Positions 9,350 through 20,201 are shown, counted from the first letter of the stretch. The stretch: DNA of 30,416 bases from Saccoglossus kowalevskii (GCF_000003605.2 NW_003116948.1:147470-177885), one strand, 5' to 3'. Numbers and translations: made by a program. The notes: generated by a model not told the origin, from the letters alone.

Positions 9350-9948
9350 CCCCCGTAATGGAGTCGATATCTGCAAAGTGTTGAGATGTTGTTGAAAGCA
9401 TAGACTTGTATTGTCAGACGCGACTGTGGAATACGTGAGTACCACGAGTGTCGTCGTTGAAGGTGTCAGCTCGTCGATTTGATCGAAAAGCGCCTTTAGA
9501 TTCAGAAAGAGAAAATCGATGTAAACGCACACAATAGTAATGAGTTTATTCGCCGTATGCACGTGAATATCTCAAAGAAATCCAACAATCGGAGTAAAAC
9601 GCCAGCAGGATTTTGTTATTAATATATTATATTTTACTTCAAGAGCGTTTGCTTGTTTATATTGCTTCTTAATACTACCTTTGCAAAATCACAAGATGAT
9701 TGGCCGCCTGATCAAGTAAACAAGTAAGGTGTTTACTGATTGGCCTGTCGGTTATGTTAAAGACCAGGCAGCCAATTTAACTCCTAGAATAGGACATAAC
9801 CTGACACGATTGGTTAAGTTATATTTGTTTACAGCGTTTACGCATTACTTCAATGCAATTGCTGGTATTGTGTCGCCGTAAATTTATAAATTACTCGTAG
9901 TACAATTAATCGTTGACAGGAAGAAAAATGTGTATGCAGCACACTTAC

Positions 9949-10018
9949 CGGTAGTGGTACGTACCGTAAAATATTGCGCGTGCGCAAGTATAAGTAACAT
10001 ATAACTCGACTGCGGCAT
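9949..10018 (-). other. candidate minus-strand first coding exon, unknown product
   Basis: On the minus strand an ATG at 10018-10016 opens a frame that runs 70 nt to a strong donor (ACCG then GTAAGTGT, plus-strand 9941-9948). The start lies 80 bp downstream of the X-box, a typical position for RFX-regulated genes. The peptide begins MPQSSYMLLILAHAQ and is not recognised. No second exon was identified. The NRF1 site sits inside this segment. It is a hypothesis resting on the promoter context. Confidence 0.15.
9975..9986 (-). promoter_or_regulatory. NRF1 site
   Basis: The minus strand reads TGCGCACGCGCA, which fits the NRF1 consensus YGCGCAYGCGCR at every position. Such sites are usually found at promoters. 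Confidence 0.4.
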
Positions 10019-10097
10019 CAATCACAGGTAGTCAGCAGTTTGAAATTGTGAGGGCGCTACATTCAACTTTACTTGCTTTGTCAACAGTTTTCGCTGT

Positions 10098-10111
10098 GTT
10101 GCTATGACAAC
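10098..10111. promoter_or_regulatory. perfect RFX X-box GTTGCTATGACAAC
   Basis: This 14-bp imperfect palindrome matches the RFX consensus GTHNYYATRRNAAC on both strands. Full-length X-boxes are rare by chance and are strongly linked with ciliary-gene promoters in nematodes, flies and vertebrates. Confidence 0.5.
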
Positions 10112-10673
10112 GTTGACGCTGTCAAAATAGTCGCGGAATAACAACTGTTATAAATAACGGTAAACATTTCAAACAACAAACACCGGTCTACTACAACTGT
10201 AAACGATTTTGCAATGTAGTATGCATATACATTTAGGGCATGGTAAAATACATTTACCATAGAAACGAACTAGCGATACAAATTGTAAAAAAATAAAATT
10301 GCCAATTTATTTCCATTAAAAAAACGCTGATCTTACTTTTAGATCAACAATACGTACATTGGCTCAGTGAAAAACATATTGAATTTTAGTAACTTCGGCG
10401 TATTTCTTAGCACTGCCTTTAAATCTCTCTCGGCGCATTGTGAATATTATCAATGTTGATCGATTGCGTTCATGATATTCTGGAGCCCGCGAATCCAGAA
10501 TATGAATAGCCATATCAGATATACTGAAAAACTACTATTAAAATATACAGAAAATGTCACACGTTGAGTTGACGAACGATGGAAACTGATATTACCACGG
10601 CATCTTCAATAAGAACAGAACGTGTCGGTGTATCAGTAATCATGTCCACGACGGGGACTCGCGTAGATTTAAT

Positions 10674-10711
10674 AATAATTAATAATTATTTATTCTTAAT
10701 AATTAATTATT
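10674..10711. repeat. AT-only inverted repeat
   Basis: The arms aataattaat (10674-10683) and attaattatt (10702-10711) are exact inverted copies around an 18-nt spacer, inside a pure A/T stretch with a single C. It may extrude a cruciform; it also contains several TAATTA cores. Confidence 0.7.
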
Positions 10712-12044
10712 TAAAAACAAATCTTCGAAAGCAGAGATAATGTTGTATTCTCCCTATATTTATTGATGTTCTCCTTTGATCGAGGTTCAATTGATCGCGT
10801 GTATGGATTGGATTTACACTTCCAATAATACTAAGACTCACATACAGAGATTATTCTGAGTATAACATCATCGATACACATCCATTACGGAATTGATCGT
10901 AACAACTGAAAATTGAATGGCCTTTAATTCAAAATCTCAGAAACGGTTTTCAAATCATTTTTGTTATGTTATTTTATTGTTTATAGACATTTTGACGGTC
11001 ATCGAATTAAGTTTGTTATCATCCCATGATAAATACTTCGGAATCCACGCATGCGTGGGATCTCTCTTTTTTATTGCCTAACTTGTGTGTCGTTTGTGAT
11101 AACAGTAAATATTCGTATTGCCCGCAAGAACGTGTGAGCTTGCTTTGCGTAGAAAAGGAGACGACGACAGCGACCCTGAGAATCCGTTGCAATTACATTT
11201 GGGCAATCAGTATAATTCAGCAATTGTCTTGTCAATTTCGGCGTCGCATGGCGTTGTCTCGTCGTTATTATTCATTATCATTACTAGAAGATCGGCTGCG
11301 TTTATGTAAGGTCTATTCTCTCTCTCTCTCTTCCATCCCAAATTTCGCAACAGGCTGCAATGAATATTCAACAGTGTGTCGCTTGGCGTCCTTCGTATAA
11401 ACTAAGCCCCATCGTAAACTTGTAATAATAGTTTTACGATATAGGCGGAAATTCACACTTTTTTCGCTAGTACAGTTGAAGTAAACCTAATCACACTTTC
11501 TAGTTAATTACGGAGTAAGCCGTGGCAAAATAATTTCATAATAAATCCATCGGTTTTAAGGGGAGGTGGTTATAAAGTCCGACCAACCAAGTAGTAATCG
11601 GTCCGTCATTGTGACATTAATATGTACGAATCAAGTCCCATTTCCCGGTGACGTGTGAATAAAAAGGAAAATACCTCTACGACAATTCAGGGGTCCCTCC
11701 TTACATACAATTTTATAATCACGAAAGCCAGATGGCAGTGACGGGCATGATGAACCGAGACGGAGACCACAACCTTCGATCAACCCGTACGCTGATTGGC
11801 TTGCCCGAGACCCACTGACGTGTGCAACAATTTCTCAACATCATAATTTCTAAAGTCTCTTTGTGATTTTTCAAACCAATTATCGGGCGACCTAAATTTC
11901 ATGTTCACTCAACGAAGAAGCTAAAAAGAATAATTAAGATTTCATGTTTCCTAAAAAAGAATCCAATGATTAAAAATATAATTAACGATCGGATGGGATA
12001 TTTTAAATTGATTTCTAATAATTCGGTTTGATAATTATCACTAT

Positions 12045-12157
12045 TATTACCATTGTTATAATTATTGGCGTTGTTGTTGTTATTGTCGTGGTCTCGCCGT
12101 TGTCGTTGTCGTCGTCGTTGTTGTAGTTCTTGTTGTTGTTGTTGTTGTTGTTGTCCT
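12045..12157. repeat. compound trinucleotide repeat (TTG/TCG/ATT)
   Basis: A run of imperfect trinucleotides: att-rich at about 12045-12066, gttgtt at 12071-12083, tcg/ttg at 12094-12121 and (ttg) at 12129-12153. On the minus strand it reads as poly-Q, Arg-rich and poly-N tracts in one frame (11905-12189). The homopolymeric translation is best explained by the DNA repeat, though a real Q/N-rich exon cannot be excluded. Confidence 0.85.
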
Positions 12158-12600
12158 CGTTTGTGGATGCTTACGTTGAGCATTGCCACTGTGCTCGAGA
12201 TATTCAGGATATTCCATGATTGACACTTTTCTTCAAAGTCCGTAATTTAGTCAAGTCCTAGGGGTAATTTTTTTTTTTTTTTGCACTCACTTGCTCGATA
12301 ACGTGTATTGAATTTTATTTAAAAAAAAAACTGTTTAAGCAGACTGATTGATTTGTGTTGTAGGTCCATGCGGAACGATCATAGAATTACTTTTATTCAG
12401 AGCAATTGAACCGGGAATATACTATACTATCGTAACATGATGAAGTAAAAATGTAGTCTATGTATCACCGTGGTGTACTGTGTAGTACTGTTTGTCGGAA
12501 TTATATCCAATAATTTAAAAACACGTACATTTATAGACATTTGTTATTTTGTGTTTAAAATGTATATAGAAAGGTTCTGAGCTCAAGCTCATGAATAATA

Positions 12601-12615
12601 CCAGCAGATGTCGCT
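12601..12615 (+). promoter_or_regulatory. CTCF-like motif CCAGCAGATGTCGCT
   Basis: Fits CCASYAGRKGGCRSY with a single mismatch (T for the second G of GG). It is a lone motif without flanking structure, and CTCF-like sequences also occur in mobile-element ends. Confidence 0.25.
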
Positions 12616-12762
12616 AAACAAACACATCTCAAGTCATCGGAAAGTCGCGCCAATTTCCCAAGTGCAAGGTAACTCCATGTTTTAATCTGTGGGGGATTGA
12701 CCCGTAATATCAGCGTTGGTATTCGTAACTAGCGTCAAGACATTCTGACCTTTTCGGAACTG

Positions 12763-12770
12763 TGACGTCA
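12763..12770. promoter_or_regulatory. perfect CRE TGACGTCA
   Basis: A palindromic CREB/ATF consensus followed by TCAT. It lies about 150 bp from the CTCF-like motif at 12601. No exon was seen nearby. Confidence 0.3.
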
Positions 12771-13440
12771 TCATACATGGCAGGGCGTAGATGAGATCCG
12801 TGGTGACCACATTTATTTGTATCCCCTGCGTAAAATTAAAAAATATATATCAATAATTTATTTTTATAAAATATTGCAACAACATGAAATTATTCCTAAA
12901 GATTTATAAAATGCCACTGACAATAAAAACAATCCGGGAATTAGTAATCATATATTGGTCCGGGGTACTAGTAACAACCTCTTTTTTTTTAATTAATTCG
13001 CCACAGCTATTGTGACATTTTGAAATTACGTCACCAATTTCGAAAAAAATCTCCTATTTTCGATTAGTTACGGAAAAACAAAAAAAATAATTATCATCCC
13101 GACTTAAGAGATTTCTGCAGATTTCTTTTTGCAGCATTTCAATTGATTCTATGATCGGTCACGGTCGACAATAAATGTGTCGACGAGTCCCTAATCTTGC
13201 CAAAAATAACTGACAGTTTCCATGTATAGTGTGCTAACCTCTTCTCTCATTTCCCGCGTTCACTACGTTGATACAACTGTTAGAACAACTTTATACCAAA
13301 TTCCCGAGAATTCCTCACTTATCCATCGCATGACAGGTTTACGATGTGGATAAGTTCTCGTGGTCGGCGACGTTCATTAAAACCGCTCAATTTTGTTATG
13401 TATTCAAACCAGACGCGGTCGGCAGATGAAGATGTTTAGA

Positions 13441-13474
13441 TGACGTCGGTGAGATCAATGTATGCGCATGCGCA
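13441..13474. promoter_or_regulatory. CRE-like plus perfect NRF1 palindrome
   Basis: TGACGTCG at 13441-13448 is followed by the perfect palindrome TGCGCATGCGCA at 13463-13474, an ideal NRF1 site. The pair is typical of housekeeping promoters. No convincing first exon or splice donor was found within a few hundred bases, so direction and target are unknown. Confidence 0.35.
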
Positions 13475-14438
13475 CTGCGTCGCATTAATTGCATTTTGCT
13501 CATCAATTTCGTCTCAACTGTCACAGCGATGTTTAATATTTAATGGATGCAAGTGATGGATTCCATACGCAATTGACAACAGTTAGTTCCTACTGCCTGT
13601 TGATTTCCTAACGTTGCTGTGTTTGCTACATCCCGAACCATGAAGCAAGGTGAATGCACACGTATGTAAAATGTGCCTGGCGTCCGTAAAGCACGCGATT
13701 CCATCCACTTGGTTCTCATTTACGCATACCCATTCATGAATATATGCGATCTTCGAAATTAGAACCACAAATCGTGCCATTAAGTGCTGAACAAGTCATG
13801 AAACATTTTTTATTAAGCGTTCTTTTTTTGGCTTATAGCTAAGGACAAATAAATCTCCAGCAGCGACTATGGTATGTGTTTTTTTTTCGTTCACGTGAAT
13901 AATGGTACTCACCTCCTGGCTAGTATTCACGTGTTTCACAGATACAGGGCGCCAAGACAAAAACAGGTGAAAGTGAGTACGATTTAACAGATGAGGTAGT
14001 GAATAGGTGGAAATTGAAAACACATTTCATCGAGAACTGTACAAATAGTGCGACGACAGCTAGTGAAGATGCGCTAACAAGCGAAAGAATTGCAATCGTG
14101 GAGCGATCGCCTGCTAAAGAAATAGACAGAAACACCTGACAAATGTGCCTTTATCTTTCCTGAATTTTTATCAGGGGAATCTTTGTATCTTTTGTTGACG
14201 TTGCAGCAGAAGACGAAACCAGAGTAAAATGCGTAAGAGCCCCTATATCTTCACGAGGCACTGCGCCGTCAAGGGAAATCGCTATATTGTTAATGCCACC
14301 ATTTACATAAATGGAGTCTATTTCAACTCACTTTCTGGCCCCCTAGGCGAGTGAATAACAGCTCAGTATTGATAAGCGATGTTTGGACGAACTTTTCAGG
14401 TATACGAGATTTCAGTTTACGGCTATGACATCCGGCGA

Positions 14439-14472
14439 TTTTTTTTTTTTTTTTAGTTTTTTTTTTTTTTTT
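14439..14472. repeat. interrupted poly(T): T16-AG-T16
   Basis: Two 16-base T runs are separated by AG. It could be a retroelement tail read from the minus strand or simple slippage; no element body or target-site duplication was recognised. Confidence 0.95.
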
Positions 14473-17150
14473 CGGGGTGCAACCCATTGATTGAACTTGA
14501 ATTAAAACATCTTTCGCTACGTTTATTCGGAAAACAACCCAGGATAAAATTAGTATAATTGTATTATAGCGAAAACATGGTACAATCTGGGATTAAAACT
14601 ATAACAAGTGTTTCCTAGCACGGCGAATAAAGGAAATTGATGGTTCATGGAATACTAGCTTGGCGCTGAATCACCATAAATAGACAGGGCTTGAACATGC
14701 AACAATGCCAGGAGAAGTCGGCGAAACTTGGTATCTGGGGGGATTTAGCAAAAAAAAAAACGAGTGCTTGAAGTAGATTGCTTTTTTTTTTCTTTCATCC
14801 GAAAATAGCAACGATCACTGTCATACGAGACCCATGACAGTAGGCATGTTTTTGTGTTGTCAGACAGCGCTCCACAGAGAACCGTAATCTCAACCAACAG
14901 ATTTACCGGCACGTTTATATAGCATGCACAGTACACGAATGTATGGTTAAGGTGGGGTGTGAGTGGATTTAAGTTGATGTTAGTTGAAATATTGTGTCCA
15001 AACACTAATTCGTTTAGTAACGGGTTGAAAAGTGATGTTGATGTGATTTGTTCAATGTGTGCGAAAATAGAAGTAAAACGAGTCTCAAAATTGAACTCAA
15101 TGTTTCCCGCAAAATTTTTAGTACACAGTTTGAAACATTTTTCTCTAATTTTCCTGAATGTTTAGTTTATATCGTTTCAGGAAGAACTGGGGGTATATTA
15201 GTGAGATCACTTAGGAGAAATCTCACATCCTGACAACACCGGATGGTGTTCACACATATGTTAAATAATAACAGAGACGTGTTACTAGTACTCTCTTCCG
15301 CTTGACTAAATAATTGAATGTTCACGTTCGTTTTCTGTGGCGCGGTGTCGAAATGTGGCGGGTTGTGTGGGGGGGGGACCTCGAGTGACATTTCCCGGGG
15401 CGCGGTGAAAATCACGAAATGCGCGCAGATATTCAGACGCACGAATAATGTTGAATGAAATATGAAACGGATTTATGTTTTGAAAGCAGTGTTATAAATA
15501 GGAATACTTAATTAGTGCGCTTAATATCGACTGCGGTTAAACTCGGTTGTGCACCAGCCGTCGAATTCACGCTACTCCGTAAGGTTATGAAAAAGCACAG
15601 CGGGAAGTAGAAACTTATGAGTTTTGCCTATAAATCTGTGAAATCCAGAATGAGAAAAAAAAGTAGTCCATTATTCATCGTCCTGGCGCATAATATCACT
15701 ACAGGATTGGTAATATGTTTGTTTGATTCCCGTCTTGTGATGTAAAACATTGATGTTTGAATGCGGTGCCCGCTGTATGGAGTTTAGTTAAGAATCTCCG
15801 CACAATTATATTGATGACTTGAGGGAGATGGCCCCGTAGCGTGAGGTCAACCCAGCATGGCGGCAGCACTTCAATCAATGCAACTGTTGCAAATTGCAAT
15901 TTTCACATGAGGCTTTGTTTGATGAGGTTTTTTTTTTTTGTATCTTTTCAGTTAACTAGTTGTGTTTGACGCCGATTTGCTGTTCGTCCTGTGTGTAGCC
16001 ACAGCATACGTTGTAGATACAGTGTTTAACCAATCAAATTCAGCCACGTAAAGCGGTGGGGGATTCAGTACGCCATCAACCTGTAGGAATCTCACGAACT
16101 TCTAATCTTGGCACTTTCCCTTACCTCCGTCGTATTGCCGTACTATAGAATCTCTCGCGCGGTCCCTATTGGCTATTTTGTATATTCAGTTGTACCTTCA
16201 CAAATACACTCTCACAATTCACCTGCTTAGCTTGTTAATTTCATAAATGCTCTCCCTGTTAATTTTTTAATGTACTTAGCCCTGGGGTACGAAAATCTGT
16301 ATTTGTAGCAATTGTCCCGATTCTTTCGGCAGTGATTTGTTTCCTCCCAAGTTTTCACCTGTTGTATATTTTGTGTGATTGTCACGAGACGGTGGTGTGA
16401 TGGGGCGTGGATTTGTAGCTCGGACAAAGTGCAGAAAGGTATTCGTCATTTAAATCTCGGGCGAAAGATACCCAAGTATAACAAATGATAGTAATAACGA
16501 TGTTTTGCCGGGCGGGCGAAACAAGATCATCGTCAGTGCAAATCCTGGAAGGTCCATTAAACAAGTGCGTGTACGAACACACATCAGACAACCATCAACA
16601 TTACGCACACTCACTATGTAATATTCTCCCGTTTCAGATGTATCTAGATAGTAAATTTAAATTTCCAATATAAAAAAAAAATTGTCTCCAAGTATTAAAA
16701 TCGCCAGCGGGTGGAGCATATATTTGCGATGTAGTCACGATGAAACGACTACCGATCAAGAGCGGAGATCGTAAACCGCGCCATCCACCAGCCCCACCTG
16801 GACATGTGCTGCTGTAAGTAGAAACTCTACACCAATCAGACGAAGCTGATGAATAAAAACTCAATCACAGTTTTCAGGAACTCTGTAATAATGCGAATAG
16901 ATGGAGTATAGTGTAACGGAAAGTTAATATCGTTACTTTGGTAATTGTTTCTGTCGATTGTCGATACCCTATTATTAACCATGTTTTTATACGCTCGCTA
17001 GTGTGCTAGTGGCTTCCCCTCATGATCTGGATAGTTGCGACGACGATGATTCACCTTACGAGCGAGCTATGGTTACTTTTGAATCAGAATCAGTCTCCTG
17101 TTTGCGGCAAATCCAACAAAATCAAAAATATGCACACTCGCCCCCTAGCA

Positions 17151-17660
17151 TTTGAGTGTGGACTCGCTGCATTTCTCTCTGCTGTCTAACCATGAACTGG
17201 GACTGCGTGCAACCCGGGGATTTCCACATCCTATACATTTCCTAAATGTGGAGTATGATCCCCACTTTGTACACACCGTGACTATGGATTGTATCCCATC
17301 TCATTCATTTCCAGACAGTAGAATTTGGCCCCATTCTGTACACTCCGTGAATGTGTGTGAATTGTCTCCCATCAATTTTCTGTCTGCGGAGTGCGACCCC
17401 TATGCTCATACCCTGACTGTGATCAGTGCTCAGCCTTTCACTTCTTGACATTGGAGTGTGACTCCCACCTATTTTCCCTCTGACCTTAGAATATGATCCC
17501 CCTCACCCCATTTATTCCCTGACAGTGGAATGTGTCCCTCAACTACCACCCACTTGCCCAGTTCCTATCTTTGGAGTGTGACACCAGCCGTCCGCTTCCT
17601 GAGTGTGGACTGTTCTCTCACCCGCCAACACGTATCCACTCCCTGACTGTGAATCAGAAA
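17151..17660 (+). repeat. diverged minisatellite, unit about 35-40 bp
   Basis: About 13-14 degenerate units share the anchor TTCCTGACxGTGGAxTGTGACCCC. Anchors start near 17238, 17308, 17378, 17412, 17442, 17478, 17516, 17560, 17596 and 17640, with weaker ones at 17151, 17279 and 17348. Units differ by substitutions and by length (about 28-46 bp). The 98-codon plus-strand frame at 17152-17448 is a by-product, since the unit is C/T-rich and stop-poor, and does not continue through the array. I do not recognise the family. Confidence 0.75.
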
Positions 17661-17987
17661 AGTAGATTGGCGGACTATGACGAATAGGACGGGTGACTAC
17701 ATGGGTGTTTTCGTGTGGTCTAACTGAATGATGAACGCTAAGACTTCTTCTGACTTGTTGCTGTACAGTGAAGCTGTTAATTTATTTTCATTATAGAAAA
17801 AATACAAATAATGATTACAGACCTAGCAATGTATATCAATACAGATACACACAAAAAAATAACATTAATAATATGTGACGATCATTGTCACCGTAGTTGA
17901 TTTGCGCAGAGAATCTATATAGAAAATACCATCGAATGTTAATCGCTCAGACACAAATCCACGACTGGAAGAGTGCCAACAACTAGC

Positions 17988-18115
17988 TGTGGATGGGTGG
18001 ATCGACAGACGGAAAAGTGGGTCGGCAAACTATGAAAGGACGGACGAATGGGCGAGTGGATCGCAAGTATGGATGGATGGCGAACTATGGATGGATGGAC
18101 TATGGATATGATAGA
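17988..18115 (+). repeat. degenerate GGAT/GGAC tetranucleotide repeat
   Basis: Imperfect tggatgg, ggacgg and ggatgga motifs, most regular at 18069-18108. On the minus strand it contributes His/Ser/Thr-rich codons to the frame at 18030-18440, which is therefore not a credible gene. Confidence 0.85.
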
Positions 18116-18117
18116 TG

Positions 18118-18159
18118 TTTGTGTGTGTGTATGTGGGTGGGTGTGTGTGTGTGTGTGTG
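18118..18159 (+). repeat. (GT)n microsatellite with GGGT interruption
   Basis: Two GT blocks are separated by atgtgggtggg; the right block has about ten GT units. It directly follows the GGAT tract. Confidence 0.95.
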
Positions 18160-19476
18160 ACCCAGCTCATTGAAGATTTCGTCCGACTTGTTGCGAGCAC
18201 GCTGACGGTGAAGCAATTCATGTCATTTCGTTTCGTTTCACGCAATATAATTTGTATGAAATAAATATTGTCGTCATGGAGCCACCATGAAAACAGATAT
18301 ATCGATATATATATACAAATGCACTCGTATATATGAACATTAAGCGTCGTGTGGATCACTGTCAACATAGATGGTGAGCACAGAGAATTTACATGGAATA
18401 TGGTAATAAGAACGATATATTCGTTCATTTTTTTAGACATAAGGAAAGCGCGCTCTTACACACAAATTAATCCAATCAAATCCATGACAGGACGGGTTCG
18501 CACAACTGGCAGTGTATAACGTGAGCGAATTTTGTAATTTGCATAAATTAATTTAATATTTAATGAAATAGAACGGGAACTCGATTGATAAATTAAGTTA
18601 TTGGGGCTACAGGTGCAAGCTAGTGCAAAGTGATGACTCTCTGGACTCGGTGTCTGCTACCTTCAAAGTGCGCAATAATAACATTAAAGTCGAGCTGATC
18701 AGGGAAAGCGCGATGGATATTTAACCAGCTTGTTCGTGGTGTGTGCGTTTATAGCACTGAGCCCACTACGTTCATTCAAACCAGTCACGTATTTGATCAG
18801 TTGTGCGGAACTGTGAAAATGCCAAACCCCTTTCATTACGTGTGTATGCTTTACTTTCGTCTTTTTTTTAATTTGCTTTGCATAAGTTCGTTTAGTCGTT
18901 TCATAATAACGAGTTTTAGGTTTTTACAGCTGCGCTTATTTTTTACGATTTTTTTTTTTTTTTTACCACCAATATAAAATTAAAAATTCAACAGACTTTG
19001 TCATATATGTGTGTGTGTGTTTTCTCTGATATCGTATTGATCTATACGGCAATGCTTCCTTGTTTAATGCAGGCGATAATAAAGATATATCTAATTACTG
19101 GCGAGTTTACCGATGTGTGGTAAAGCTACTCTGAGGTAGACACAGTCTGTCTCAAAGGACATAATTCACACATACGGAACGGCTAGTAAATTGTATAACA
19201 CACGTCAAATAAGTCCTTGATTTTTTTTCTCTGTTTTTCTGTGCTTAATTTCTTCCGCAAAGTAAAACCTAATAATACACTGGCCATTGGTCGATATTTG
19301 CTCTACGTCTGCATCTGACAGCTTGTTGTCGAACCAGGCAGTAATTTTTTATTACGAGCCGGCGTTATGTTGGCATTGGTTTGAACTCGGGTGAGCTAAG
19401 TAAACGTTGGTCTGTGTGTTCTGACTGGTCTTGATCAATACCTATGGGACAAACTAACAATTCTCTCTATTACTCG

Positions 19477-19642
19477 CACGTGCTGGGCGTATCGCCTTCA
19501 ATTCGCTCGCAAATTACCTTGAAAACTCGACCTCCGCGAGATTATATCTCGCGCGCGTTTAATTTCTGTCACCCTTTTTTGACTAGAATAACAATCACAT
19601 GTCCAATCACTTCCCGGAATTGCCCTAAAATATTACCACGTG
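19477..19642. promoter_or_regulatory. palindrome group: E-boxes, CGCGAGAT inverted repeat, STAT-like site
   Basis: CACGTG at 19477-19482 and 19637-19642 flank an inverted repeat cgcgagat-tat-atctcgcg (19535-19553) and a STAT-like TTCCCGGAA (19611-19619), with a CCAAT at 19603-19607. The segment is CpG-rich, and more CGCGAG motifs follow at about 19732 and 19749. This suggests an unmethylated regulatory segment, but no transcript start is evident. Confidence 0.25.
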
Positions 19643-19890
19643 ACAACCGACACATTTAAATAAGAGTACATGTAATCCTAAAATGCATGTTGGAAAAGTG
19701 GGGTAAAAAATGAAATCGAATTCTACAGTACCGCGAGTTTGTTGGTTCACGCGAGAATTGTCACGAATTATCGCGCGGACTTCCAACAATCATGGCGGCG
19801 TTTACAATCTCTGATAGTATCACGAATAAAAACAACAAATATCAGTCTTGATTGTTGTATGCACTATAAAAGCCTCAAAATTACGCGCTG

Positions 19891-19911
19891 TTTTTTTTTT
19901 TTTTTTTTTTT
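19891..19911. repeat. poly(T) tract, 21 bases
   Basis: Uninterrupted T run directly after cgcgctg. It is one of several 20-30 base T tracts in the window, all on the plus strand. Confidence 0.98.
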
Positions 19912-20201
19912 GGTAAAAACGCTAACCTATAACAACTGTATCAATTACTTCGCACGCTCGCAGTACTCACAACAGTATCCGAACTCTGATTTTATGAGTT
20001 CGGGATTTTCTGAATGAATGCGTCCAACACTATGCGGGAAAGATGAGTTGTGTACAAATCATTAACAATTGAACACAATATTACTTTTGCCGCGCAGCAA
20101 CAGTTACCCACGTTTGTATTTCTCATACATACCATGTATTTCACCACTTAGAATATTGGAAAAGGAATTACGCATTAAACTTTGATAAGCGCTTCCGTTT
20201 T

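Larger units (their letters stand above)
9698..10166. promoter_or_regulatory. candidate promoter/enhancer: CCAAT, FOX, NRF1 and RFX X-box
   Basis: Four CCAAT/ATTGG boxes (9699, 9739, 9772, 9809), four FOX-type GTAAACA/TGTTTAC sites (9716, 9730, 9826, 10160), an NRF1 site (9975-9986) and a perfect X-box (10098-10111) fall within 470 bp. RFX and FOXJ1 are the known joint regulators of ciliary genes in animals, and NF-Y (CCAAT) often works beside RFX. A minus-strand gene start is compatible: a strong donor lies at 9943-9948. No ciliary protein is recognisable in the window, so the target gene is unknown. Confidence 0.4.
10170..17147. other. noncoding intergenic DNA
   Basis: No gene is recognisable in about 7 kb. 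Open frames here (for example 11026-11400 plus, 11905-12189 minus, 13920-14135 minus) are short, overlap other frames or come from simple repeats. Supported items are an AT palindrome (10674-10711), a trinucleotide-repeat tract (12045-12157), a CTCF-like site (12601), CREs (12763, 13441), an NRF1 palindrome (13463) and an interrupted poly(T) (14439-14472). A G9 run lies at 15369-15377. Confidence 0.7.
17665..18214 (+). repeat. possible decayed tandem duplication, about 0.43 kb apart
   Basis: Two blocks appear twice in the same order. The first is a ggcggactatgacgaat-like block (about 17669 and 18012). The second is gacttgttgc followed by gtgaagc (17752-17774 and 18185-18214, 433 bp apart). 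The second copy has been expanded by GGAT/GGAC and GT simple repeats. Similarity is patchy, so this is inference. Confidence 0.35.

Noticed and set aside
13992-14002. let-7-like string tgaggtagtga
   Set aside because: It shares only the first nine bases with let-7, diverges afterwards, and no complementary arm occurs within hairpin distance.
13913-14110. Minus-strand segment with a pyrimidine-rich acceptor and donor (GTGAGT) and a hydrophobic frame at 13920-14135
   Set aside because: The hydrophobic frame stops just before the donor and the other frames have stops or non-ATG starts. No partner exon or homology was found, so it is too weak to list as an exon.
17152-17448. 98-codon plus-strand frame
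   Set aside because: It lies entirely within the diverged minisatellite and follows its periodicity.
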